Assembly: GCA_020882975.1 (NCBI GenBank) | Contig: JAHRFD010000005.1 | Coordinates: 53,271 to 117,270 of the forward strand | DNA: 64,000 bases | Source of the DNA: Microcoleus sp. EPA2 | Lineage (GTDB): Bacteria; Cyanobacteriota; Cyanobacteriia; Cyanobacteriales; Microcoleaceae | Direction: 5' to 3' | In this document: positions 26,301-35,600 of the stretch, piece by piece | Layout: each line of letters starts with the position of its first letter | Numbering within the stretch: the stretch's first letter is position 1 | Notes under the pieces: generated by a model | Seen by the model: the letters and a program-made list of their open reading frames with translations, nothing else | The model's database searches: none | Told to the model about the DNA's origin: nothing | Made by a program: the position numbers and the translations under genes

Positions 26301-28588
26301 ACTATGGAAATTATCTCGCCACCTGCCAGCATGGTCAGTGATACTTCTTGAGGGAAAGTAGTACCATCTAGGCGCTGGCCAGTGGCTTCTATATGGCAAT
26401 ACCCTTTTTCTTGAATTGCCGGCATTATTTGGGTGTCAAACTGTTGATATTCCGAGGCTGTATAGAGCATTTTCCAGTTTTTTCCCAACAATTCAGATTG
26501 TCTAGAAAATCCATACATCTTCAGATAAGCGTGATTAGAATAAATATATTCTTCACTAGCATTGAGGATGGCGATACCGTCATAAGCAGCGGCTATTGCT
26601 ACTGCTTGCCGCTGGAGTGTGGACTCTACTTGTTTGCGTGAGGTGATGTCGCGACCAACTGCATAAATTAAACCTTCTTGGCTAAATGGTGAGGCAGTCC
26701 ACAGCAACCATTTGTAAGAACCATCTTTGCATAAATAGCGATTTTCAAAGTAAAAAGTGGGAATACCATCCATTAATTTTTTGACTTCAGCGGCGCTGGT
26801 TTCTCGATCGTCGGGATGAACAAATTCCAGGACTGGCTGGGCGAGAAGTTCAGCAATACTGTAGCCTAGGGCTGTTGACCAGGCTGGGTTTAAGCGTTTG
26901 AAATAACCATCAAAACCCAGAATACAAAGTAAGTCTAAGGAGATGGTAAAGAAGCGATCGCGCTCTGCTTGGGTCTGCTTTAGCTCAGTAATATCAATCA
27001 GTAAACCGTCCCAGATAATCTCAGATTTGCTCCCAGATTTTGAATGATTATTAAGTATTTCCGGTCTCGAACATCCTTGTAGCCACTTAACTTTCCCTGA
27101 TGCCGAAATGTGCCGCCACTGTTGCTGCCAGGGCTGCATAGTGGCGGCGGAAATGGCAATGGATTCTTCTACCTTTGGGATGTCTTCTGCATGAATTCTG
27201 CTGAAAACTAATTCGGCATTTTCCTGTATTACTTCTGGCTCTAGTTCGTAGAGTTCGCGACAACCAGAAGATACATAAGGAAAACTTTTTTTTCCATCGG
27301 GTGAGAGTTTAAATTGATAAATAGCTCCTGGTATGTTGGCAACAAGTCTTTTAAATCTAGCTTCGCTTTTTTCTAGAGCTATTTGTTGGAGTCTGTATTC
27401 AGTGATATCTCGAATTGTACCTACTAATATTTTACTGCCGTCAGGGTTTTTAAAGACTGTTTTTTTGGTAGAAATAATGTGTTTTTTGCCACTGAAATCT
27501 GTAAAGTTCTCCTCTGTTTCGTTAGGGATTTCAGTATGCAATACTTCTTCATCTTTGATCCAAAAGAATTCAGCTTCAGCTTTGGGGAAAAACTCATAAT
27601 CAGATTTCCCGATGAGTTCTTGTCGTGGTTTGCCGATCAACTCACAAAAAGCATCGTTTAAGATCATCCAGCGATGTTGCTCGTCTTTGACAAAAATCGG
27701 GTCGGGAATGACATTGATAGTGTGGTTTAAAAATTGCTCTGATGCTTTTATTTGGGATTCGTAGCGGTAGCGATCGCTCACGTCTAAGACTACTTTAATC
27801 ATCCGATCGATCGACCCATCACGACGACGAATACAGCGGAGAGAAACTCGCGTGTAAACTATTTCCCCGTCTTTTCGCACCCACTTTTTATCGGAGATAT
27901 ACCCCTCGCTCCTACCTGCTAAAATTTCAGATAATTGTTCAATGTTATTGCTATAGTCCTCTGCATGAGTCAAGTCTAACCAGTTTTTTGCTATGAGTTC
28001 GTCACGCTCATAGCCTAGCAAATTGCACAAAGCATCGTTAGTTTCGATCCAGTTAAAGTTTTCAGGAATGGCGGGTTCAATAATTGGAGCAACGATGGCA
28101 ATTCCAATCAGAGAATTTTCAACTACAGAACGATATTTTTCTTCGCTTTTGCGCAAAGCATCTTGACTATTTTGGCGCTCGATGGCGTAGCGGAGCGATC
28201 GCATTAAAAGTTCGCCATCTATTTTTCTTTTTACTAAATAGTCCTGTACGCCCACGGAGATTAACCGCAGTGCCAGTTCCTGGTCATTTTGACCTGTCAG
28301 CACCACAATGGGCACATTGACACCATGCTGTTGTACGCTAGTTACTGTCTCAATGCCCCGACTGTCGGGCAGTGAAAGGTCTAATAAAATTATGTCAAAT
28401 TTTTCTTGATTCAAATGGAGTATTGCTTCACTGAGGCGCTCTACTTTTGTGAGGGATATCTGCTGTGCATCACTATCGCTCATTCCTGACAGCAAATCTT
28501 CTATCAATTCTGCTTCATAAGCATTGTCTTCTACCAACAATACTTTAAACCAGGTAGGAGGTAAAGATAAGTCAAAAACTGCTTTCAT
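23372..28588 (-). CDS. Multi-PAS/GAF hybrid sensor histidine kinase
   Basis: A 1738-residue two-component hub. Order: N-terminal receiver (about 14-135, phospho-Asp70 in IILLDLSLPD), about seven or eight PAS/PAC modules (about 145-1060, each ending in DITxRKQAE-type linkers), and a GAF domain (about 1065-1225). HisKA follows with His1243 in ANMSHELRTPLNG, then HATPase_c (VEDTGTGIDSSKLQEIF and GTGLGLSISRKLA). A C-terminal receiver has Asp1567 in VILMDLLMPVMDG, and a short helical tail resembles a degenerate Hpt. No membrane segment is seen, so it is cytosolic. The N-terminal receiver suggests it is itself a target of another kinase, perhaps the REC-kinase encoded next to it. Confidence 0.95.
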   Translation of the reverse strand: MKAVFDLSLPPTWFKVLLVEDNAYEAELIEDLLSGMSDSDAQQISLTKVERLSEAILHLNQEKFDIILLDLSLPDSRGIETVTSVQQHGVNVPIVVLTGQNDQELALRLISVGVQDYLVKRKIDGELLMRSLRYAIERQNSQDALRKSEEKYRSVVENSLIGIAIVAPIIEPAIPENFNWIETNDALCNLLGYERDELIAKNWLDLTHAEDYSNNIEQLSEILAGRSEGYISDKKWVRKDGEIVYTRVSLRCIRRRDGSIDRMIKVVLDVSDRYRYESQIKASEQFLNHTINVIPDPIFVKDEQHRWMILNDAFCELIGKPRQELIGKSDYEFFPKAEAEFFWIKDEEVLHTEIPNETEENFTDFSGKKHIISTKKTVFKNPDGSKILVGTIRDITEYRLQQIALEKSEARFKRLVANIPGAIYQFKLSPDGKKSFPYVSSGCRELYELEPEVIQENAELVFSRIHAEDIPKVEESIAISAATMQPWQQQWRHISASGKVKWLQGCSRPEILNNHSKSGSKSEIIWDGLLIDITELKQTQAERDRFFTISLDLLCILGFDGYFKRLNPAWSTALGYSIAELLAQPVLEFVHPDDRETSAAEVKKLMDGIPTFYFENRYLCKDGSYKWLLWTASPFSQEGLIYAVGRDITSRKQVESTLQRQAVAIAAAYDGIAILNASEEYIYSNHAYLKMYGFSRQSELLGKNWKMLYTASEYQQFDTQIMPAIQEKGYCHIEATGQRLDGTTFPQEVSLTMLAGGEIISIVRDITNRKQAESALRASQLRYQTLAEASPVCIFHTDTLGNFLYVNQRWSEITGVDAELAADTGWLNAIHPDDFERVNTEWYQAVIDRVPFKSEYRFLRPDDAVSWVIGQAVAEIGDGGEIKGYVGTITDISDRKQAELDLLRVTQAVESTSDAIVIADLKGRSIYHNQAFIQRYGYTVAELNQAGGAIVIYPKNQVLLEIFKILRKGQPWKGEIKIKTKNNELVPTLFRADSIKDETGNLIGLVGVITDITERKQAEKALVQQLRRERLVVAMLDRIRSSLNLEEILTTAVEQVRQLLQTDRTVIYRFNPDWSGLVVVESLAQHLTPLRDLNIPYPCFAENFVELYQQGWVRAIENIHQENLSEPYITFLNQFEVKAKLIVPILKAGQNISYPTTTTENPLWGLLIAYDCNGSRSWESSDIESLRQLCVQLAIAIQQSILFQQAQTEIADRKQAEAALQKAALVAETANRAKSEFLANMSHELRTPLNGVLGYAQILKTDKTLSRDHQESLNNIQQCGKHLLMLIEDVLDLSKIEAKKMELYPTELNFSNFLKNLADLFQMRASQKDIEFSYEQVSPLPQSVYVDEKRLRQILINLLGNAVKFTNSGGVTFKVGYVGTEAWRRGQGENTELSTLSSELKQNYLRLCQNLITDKHALKIRFQVEDTGTGIDSSKLQEIFLPFHQVGTNRFVEGTGLGLSISRKLAKLMGSEIQVKSTLGQGSIFWLDLELTAPKRYLEVASLQEQRWLVGFVGDKRKVLIVDDNQLNRSMLSKLLSRLGFEIAEAENGQEGLCKAVEFKPNVILMDLLMPVMDGLETARRVRQLPELKDVVLIALSASAFEKTQQESLLAGCDYFMPKPIEAHHFLEQLGLHLGLEWIYEDFVESKQRKTASVSPKSELPTYSTLLPPVAESVARMLKLAAMGDIEGIFDEAVKLESLEPKLISLVSRVRQLAKKFGLKQIRSLLKQYIEGVETVIS

Positions 28589-28845
28589 AATAGTTAGTTA
28601 TTAATCTCAAGATTATTGGTAAACCTAACTTGGATTTCACCTTGGTTGATGAAGGTATTTACTAAATTTTAGCTACACATACATTACTATTAGAGTGGCA
28701 GTGCGATGTCAGGCTACAAAAAATCTTGAACCTAAATAATTATATCACAAACTAACCATGATGTCAACGCATTTTTTTTAGTAGAACTTGTGATTTTAGT
28801 AACTGACAAAAAATTTGTTTTTTTGTTTAATTCAAATAGTAAAAA
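28589..28845. other. AT-rich gap between two kinase genes
   Basis: This 257-bp gap, rich in A and T, shows no gene. It should carry a promoter for the large kinase. Confidence 0.35.
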
Positions 28846-30156
28846 TCACAAATTTAAACTATTTTCATTGAGAGTAAAGTAAAAAGTTGAACCTTGACCT
28901 GGTTCCGAATTTACCCAAATACGTCCGCCGTGACGTTCCACAATTTTTTGACAAATTGCTAAGCCAATACCTGTACCAGAATATTCTTTTTGAGTGTGCA
29001 ATCGCTGGAAAATTTGAAAGATACGTTCTTGATGCTGCCGTGCAATCCCAATGCCATTATCTGCCACAGAAAATAGCCAACGATCGTGCTGTTTGCAAAC
29101 ACTAATAGAAATATCAGGCGGTTCATTCTTGCGATATTTAATGGCATTGCCCACTAAATTTTGAAATAATTGCACGAGTTGGGAAATGTCGCCATTAACT
29201 ACGGGTAATTCACCATAGGAAACCACAGCTTGGGTATCGCGAATCACCCCTTGCAAGTTAGCTAGAGCTTGCTCTAATACCTGATTACAGTTAGTAGGTT
29301 TAAAAGGCTTCTGACTGCGACCTACTCGTGAGTATTCGAGCAAATCATCAATTAAAGCTTGCATTCTCGTGCAGCCTTGAACAATATTTCCAATAAACTT
29401 ATTAGCTTGACTATCTAGTTGTTCTTGGTAGCGTTTTTCTAAAAGCTGAGCGTAACTAGCTATAGTAGCCAAAGGTGCTTGCAAATCATGAGAGGCAACA
29501 TAAGCAAATTGTTCAAGTTCGGCATTAGAACGAGCCAATTCTTGATTGGATTTCAAGAGAGCAGATTCGACACGCTGGCGATTGCCTATCTCTTTTTGGA
29601 GCAACAGATTTTGTTCTTGCAGGGTTTTTTCAACAGCACAGCGAGTGCTAATTTCCTGTTGCAAAATTAGATTTTTTTCGTGGAGCACTTCTTCGACAGC
29701 TAAGCGGCTGCTGATTTCTTCTTGAAGCAGTACGTTTTGTTCTTTTAGCTGTTTTTGTAACTTCCGCAGAGTGAGATGACTTTCGATGCGTACCAAAACT
29801 TCTTCAAACTGAAATGGCTTGCTGATGTAGTCTACGCCCCCTACGGCAAAGGCATTTACTTTGTCAAATACTTCATCTTTGGCGCTGATAAAAATTACCG
29901 GAATATCGCGAGTTATAGCATCATTTTTGAGGTGTTGACAAACTTCGTAGCCATTCATTTCCGGCATCATAATATCGAGCAAAATCAAATCTGGCGGATT
30001 AGAATTGCAGGCTCTCAAAGCCATTTGCCCGTTAATGACGCAGCGGGGCGCATAACCCCGCTGACTTAACATAGTAGACAATAGACGCAGGTTTTCTGGC
30101 GTATCATCTACTACTAAAATGTTGCCTAGTGAGGTTTTTTGTTCGTGATTATTCAT
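28846..30156 (-). CDS. Receiver-histidine kinase hybrid with S-helix linker
   Basis: A 436-residue protein. The receiver spans 12-130 (Asp61 in LILLDIMMPEMNG, Lys in FISAKD and SKPF). A coiled-coil linker at about 139-201 is made of three exact 21-residue repeats of the form E(Q/K)NxxLQxEIxxRxxVExxL. HisKA has His223 in YVASHDLQAPLA, and HATPase_c shows NAIKYR, VADNGIGIARQHQERIFQIF and GTGIGLAICQKIV. The kinase half resembles the Cph1/phytochrome type. It lacks a sensor domain, so its receiver would be the input. It lies 42 bp downstream of the TPR-methyltransferase. Confidence 0.94.
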   Translation of the reverse strand: MNNHEQKTSLGNILVVDDTPENLRLLSTMLSQRGYAPRCVINGQMALRACNSNPPDLILLDIMMPEMNGYEVCQHLKNDAITRDIPVIFISAKDEVFDKVNAFAVGGVDYISKPFQFEEVLVRIESHLTLRKLQKQLKEQNVLLQEEISSRLAVEEVLHEKNLILQQEISTRCAVEKTLQEQNLLLQKEIGNRQRVESALLKSNQELARSNAELEQFAYVASHDLQAPLATIASYAQLLEKRYQEQLDSQANKFIGNIVQGCTRMQALIDDLLEYSRVGRSQKPFKPTNCNQVLEQALANLQGVIRDTQAVVSYGELPVVNGDISQLVQLFQNLVGNAIKYRKNEPPDISISVCKQHDRWLFSVADNGIGIARQHQERIFQIFQRLHTQKEYSGTGIGLAICQKIVERHGGRIWVNSEPGQGSTFYFTLNENSLNL

Positions 30157-30198
30157 GAGAAATTTTTCCTGTAAAAAACATGGATGTTTAATTTTAAA

Positions 30199-32526
30199 TT
30201 AAATACCTAGTAATAAAGTCAGAGCATTATTATCCCAAGTCAATCCTTTATCTACAACCTTAAATCCAGCTAATTTACACATAGCCTCCAAAGCAGAAGC
30301 TGTAGGGAGCCACCACCATGACCCAAAATTGTTGAGGTCAAAAACAGCTTTTTCAGTTATCCCTATAATTGGAGAATTATAGATATACGGCTGCCAATAA
30401 GCTGTTAAAATCGCTCGTTCTGCTTCGTCCAAAGCAGGAATGAAAATTACTCCTGAAGCGGGAATTCGGTAGCACCCCCATTCATTTTCTATAAGTTCTT
30501 GGGTAATAGCTGAAGTAAAAATTAAATGCTCGCGAGTTATTAGGCGTAAGGCAACTAAAATCTGCAAGGGATGGGGGTGATGGTACAAAACTCCTGCACA
30601 GTGAACTATATCGTAAGGCTGACTAATTTCGGCAAGCTTAATTTGAGTGAGATCTTGACTGATACAATTATAATTAGTAATATTTAAATTTGTCATGCGC
30701 TCCCGAAAATATTGCCAAAAGCGATCGGAGAGCGGCGTTACATCAATCATGGTTAAAGAAGTAGCACCGTATTTGCTAGCTACAGATACTTTTTCGTTGA
30801 CAGTTCCCCACAATCCGCGTACTTCTGCAAAAGTTTTGCCTTTGACGAGTCTGGCAATGTAGCGATCGCGAATATCATTAGCTTCTAACTCTAATAATAG
30901 ACTAGATTCCCCTGTTTGACGCTGTTGCTCTAAAATCTCCTCTAATTTTTGGGATATTTCTGTATCTTTTGGTCTGACTTCTAATGCCATCAAGTACAAT
31001 GCTGCTGCTGCGTCAAGCCAATCGCTGTGGGCATAATTTTGCGCTACTTGACAGTAAAATTCAAGAGGATATAGTGGCTGCTTTCCATGATGATAGTAGC
31101 TAGTTACTATGTCGGAATTTACAGGAGTTCTTTTTGTTAAAGCTTCGCCTAACTTTGTGTAAAGATTAGGGAGATTTGGGTCTAGTTGCAGCGCCCCAAG
31201 GTAGGCGAAAACAGCATCGTTCCAGTTGTGAATTTCCCTCAGAGCATCACCTAAATTGTAATGAGACCAAGAAATATTTGGATTGAGTTGAATGGCTCGC
31301 TGGTAAGCGGTAGCTGCTGCTTTCCACTGTTGAGTTTTTAAGAGGATTTCTCCTAAATTATGGTAAGTCCAAGAGAATTCAGGATTGAGGGCGATCGCCC
31401 GCTGATAGGCAACTATTGCAGCGGGAAATTTTTCCATTTGAACTAAAGTCAAAGCTAAGTTATATTGAGACCAGAATAATTCTGAATTAAGAGCGATCGC
31501 CGCTGTGTATGCAGCCACAGCTTCTGACCATTTTTCTAGTTTAAAAAAAGCATCTCCCAATTTGTGAAATGCTACAAAAGAGTTTTGGTCTAATTGAGTA
31601 GCGCGGTGATAAGCGGTTGCGGATTCTGACCATTTTTCTAATTTGTCGCAGGCTTCACCGATGCTGTAGTAACACGAGGAACAATGGGGGTCAATTTCAA
31701 CACTGGTGCGGTAGGCGATGAGAGCTTCTTGCCATTTTTCTAATTTGAACAGAACCTCGCCTAAGTTATAATAATACGAAAAAGAGTTGGGATTTAAATC
31801 AATACTTTCCCGGTAGGCTGTTACCGCTTCATGCAATAGTCCCTTTGCTTGCAAAGCATTGCCTAATTTGTAATAAATCTCGGAAATTTCTGGTAATATT
31901 TTGATAGCTTGGCGGTAGTTGGCAATCGCTTCATCCCACTGTTGTAACTGGGTAGCAGCGTCTGCTAATTTATAATAGGCTTCGCAACAACTGGGGTTTA
32001 AAAGAAGAGTGCGTTTGTAACAAATTATTGCTAATTCTGGCTTGTTTTGTGCGGATAAAGTATTGCCTAAATCGAGGTATTCTTCTGGTATTTCTACGGG
32101 TGTGAGCATGAGTGCTTGATACCAACAATGGGCTGCTTCCTCAGCTTTGCCAACTTGGGTAAATACGCGGCTTAAATTACGGTAAAATCCAGCAAAGTCC
32201 GGTTGTAGGGAGATGGCTGTTTGGTAACAGGCGATCGCCTCTTGCCATTGCTCCAAGGTAGCACAGAGAGTGCCGAGGTTGGCAAAAGCTTCGGCAAAAT
32301 CCGGTTTGAGGGCGATCGCAACTTTGTACCAATACCTTGCGTCTTCTAGCTTACCCTGAGCTTGCAGTGCCTTCCCTAGGGTTTTGCAAGTCTCGGCGGA
32401 ATTGGGATGGGATGCCAAAATTTGTTGACAAAGTGCGATCGCTTGGTCTAATTTCCCTAAAGCCAAATAGATTTCTGCCTGTTGTTGAAAATCGAGGGCT
32501 ACTATTTCTGAATTCACGTTTTGCAT
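30199..32526 (-). CDS. TPR protein with C-terminal SAM methyltransferase domain
   Basis: A 775-residue cytosolic protein. About 12 TPR units of 34 residues fill residues 10-470, with the WxEAIxxYxxAIxLxP core repeated. A C-terminal domain (about 560-775) resembles the DUF1698/CmoB-type class I SAM methyltransferases: KGKTFAEVRGLWGTVNEKVS, SLTMIDVTPLSDRFW (Asp for SAM ribose) and YDIVHCAGVLYHHPHPLQIL. Such fusions are often found in surface-polysaccharide clusters. It is divergent from the multi-domain glycosyltransferase at 32680, which fits a role in glycan or protein modification. Confidence 0.88.
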   Translation of the reverse strand: MQNVNSEIVALDFQQQAEIYLALGKLDQAIALCQQILASHPNSAETCKTLGKALQAQGKLEDARYWYKVAIALKPDFAEAFANLGTLCATLEQWQEAIACYQTAISLQPDFAGFYRNLSRVFTQVGKAEEAAHCWYQALMLTPVEIPEEYLDLGNTLSAQNKPELAIICYKRTLLLNPSCCEAYYKLADAATQLQQWDEAIANYRQAIKILPEISEIYYKLGNALQAKGLLHEAVTAYRESIDLNPNSFSYYYNLGEVLFKLEKWQEALIAYRTSVEIDPHCSSCYYSIGEACDKLEKWSESATAYHRATQLDQNSFVAFHKLGDAFFKLEKWSEAVAAYTAAIALNSELFWSQYNLALTLVQMEKFPAAIVAYQRAIALNPEFSWTYHNLGEILLKTQQWKAAATAYQRAIQLNPNISWSHYNLGDALREIHNWNDAVFAYLGALQLDPNLPNLYTKLGEALTKRTPVNSDIVTSYYHHGKQPLYPLEFYCQVAQNYAHSDWLDAAAALYLMALEVRPKDTEISQKLEEILEQQRQTGESSLLLELEANDIRDRYIARLVKGKTFAEVRGLWGTVNEKVSVASKYGATSLTMIDVTPLSDRFWQYFRERMTNLNITNYNCISQDLTQIKLAEISQPYDIVHCAGVLYHHPHPLQILVALRLITREHLIFTSAITQELIENEWGCYRIPASGVIFIPALDEAERAILTAYWQPYIYNSPIIGITEKAVFDLNNFGSWWWLPTASALEAMCKLAGFKVVDKGLTWDNNALTLLLGI

Positions 32527-32679
32527 TCCTGTGGAGTAATAAATACCTGTAAAATTATATGTTACAACTTGCCTAAGTTAAAATCCCACCAAGTACATTT
32601 ACTGACCGACCAAAGGCGATCGATGTCGGCAACACATTAATATAAACTAAATAGTAATACATTAACAGGAAGATAAAGA

Positions 32680-35600
32680 ATGTCAAAGGTCAAGGGGACA
32701 CCGGAAGTAAGCGTAATTATACCTGCATATAATGGCGATCGCTACATCGTGCAAGCTGTAGAAAGCGTCCTGAACCAAACCTATACAAACTGGGAAATTA
32801 TCGTCATCGACGACGGTTCTCAAGATGAGACCAATCAAGTATTACAGCCTTATTTTGACAGAATTCGCTACATTTATCAAGAAAACCAAGGAGTAGCGGC
32901 CGCCCGCAATAGAGGAATAAAAGAAGCAAAAGGTAACTTAATTGCATTTTTAGATCAAGATGACTTTTTTTTGCCAGATAAATTAGCAGCACAGGTAGCA
33001 CTATTTAGAGCATCATCTTCCTTGGGGATTGTCAATAGCGGTTGGCACTTAGTTAACGAGCAAGGAGAGATAATTTCTGATATTAAACCTTGGCAATATT
33101 TCCCCAAATTAGACCTAGAAACATGGATAGTACAGATGCCCGTACTTCCCAGCGCCATGATGTTTTCACGAAAATGGTTAGAAATTGCAGGGGGATTTAA
33201 TTCAGAGTTTGATTCCGTAGATGATGCCGATTTAGTCATCCGTTTAGCTGTCTTAGGCTGCGAAGCTGCTTGGCTACCCCAGGTGACAGTAGGTTATCGC
33301 CAGCATGACAAAAATGTCTCAATAAAAAAAGCTCTCCAACAAGCAAATCTGTTTATTAAATTAAAACATAATTTCTTCAATAAACCAGATTTGCCACAGC
33401 CAATCCGCGATTTAAAAAATCCTGCTTTCTACGAAGCATTGACATGGATGGCATGGCAATTGTACTATAGCGGCTATCCCGTGGCCGCAGTTGAGTATTA
33501 CCAAAAATCTTTGGCCTATACTCCTTACTCTGCTACAAAAACCGTAATAGATTGGATAAATCGTCTAGCTTCTATTTCTCAAGCTTATGGATTTAGCCTC
33601 GATCTGCAATCTTTAAGAAACTTATCAGAATGGAAACAGTTAATGTCTAGCATACTACCCAAAAAAACAGTAAGAGTCAGCGTCATTATCCCAGCATATA
33701 ACTGCGATCGCTACATTGTCAGAGCCGTAGAAAGTGCCATAAACCAAACTTACCAAGACTGGGAAATTATTGTGGTGGATGATGGATCTACCGACAATAT
33801 TCGCCAAGTGTTAGAGCCTTACTACGATTCAATTCAGTACATATATCAAGCAAATCAAGGAGCAGCAATAGCTCGAAATCGAGCCTGCGAACTAGCCAAA
33901 GGCGAATTTTTAGCATTTCTAGATGGAGACGACTTTTTTCTGCCAGAAAAGCTGGAGAAACAAATTGCTTGTTTTGAGGCCGACCCCTCTTTAGATATGG
34001 TACAAAATGGCTGGCTGATAGTCGATAAAAACGGCAAAGACCTCTATCCAGTTATGCCTTGGGAAGAATCGCCAAAATTAGATTTAGAAACCCTAGTTTT
34101 GTACAAATTTGTCCGTCCCAGCGCCATAATGTTGCGGCGAGAATGGTGGGAACGCTTAGGGGGGTTTGACTCTCGCTTTCCGCCAACGGAAGATTTAGAT
34201 TTTGTCTTACGTTTAGCCTTAAAAGGTTGCAAGTCAGTTTGGCTAAAAGAGATATTAACCTGCTATCGCCAGCACGAGACTAATCTCATGTCCGGTGGAT
34301 TTAAAGTAATGAAAAATATGGAAATGGTGATGGAGCAATTTTTCGCTAGGCTAGACTTACCTCAGCACATTCGCGAATTGAAACGGGCGGAACGTTACAA
34401 GTGCTTAGTATGGATTGCGTGGCGGATGTATCGCGATGGATATTTAGCAGAGATGGTTGAGTGTTTGGAAAAATCTCTTCATTACACTCCTTATACTGGT
34501 AGTGAAACTGTTTTTAAATGGTTGGAAACTTTTAGGGTTTCTGCCCAAAGTAATGGCGACCCCTTTGATTCCTATGCCTTAACTAATTTAAAAGAATGGC
34601 AAGATATCGTAGTGCTGGCTGTTAATAATCCTTATCAATTTCAAGCTGCATCTAATTCAACTTACGAACCGCAAAAAGCGCGGATACTAATGTATGCAGA
34701 AGACCACGGAGTAGGAGGTTTAGCTCAATTCAATCACTCCCTCATGTGTAAATTGGCGGCCGAAGGGTACCAAGTTGTTAGCGTGCAGAGTAAAACTGAC
34801 AACCCTTTAATTGGTGAACAAAAACAGCTAGGTATAGAACATATTTGGCTAGAGTTTGACACGATGAAAGAGTTTTTGCGGATTGCTTACAATTTAGGAG
34901 ATGCTAAAAAGATTTATGCCCTGGCTAAACCGGATTTAATTATATTTAGTGACGGCTGGCCCATCGCCAATTTTGCAGCCAAGCAAGTTGCTATTCAGGA
35001 AAACATACCGTACATAGTTACTCTGGGTTATGTCGATGGCACTTATCAAACTTTCAATCGTGGCGATCGAATTCCCTATTTTGATGCCGTCTCCTATCAG
35101 TACGAATTAGCCAAGGCCGCAGTAGCAGTTTCACAGGAAAACTTAAACTTGTTCAAAAGCCTTTTTAAAACGCCTCTAGAACGGGGAAAAGTTATATATT
35201 ACGGCAGACCTAACATTTATTTTGAACCGCCAAATCTTTCAACTCGCCAACGCCTGCGTCAAGAACAAGGAATTCCTGAAGATGCTGTCGTTTGTTTCAC
35301 GGCGGCGAGATTGACTCCCATTAAAGGATTTCAGTATCAATTACAGGCGATCGCCCAACTAAAATCTCGTCCAATTTGGCCACAAATTTACTTTGTTTGG
35401 GCCGGTCCTGGGTCTACTACTCACGACAACATGGAGCCTGAATTAAGAGCCACTGCGAGTAAATTAGGAGTAAACGAACAGGTTAAATTTTTAGGACAGC
35501 GCTGGGATATTGCTGATTGGCTCGATGCCAGCGATATCTTTATTTTATGTTCTGAAGCAGAGGGAATGCCGCTAGCAATTATGGAAGCAATGGCGAAAGA

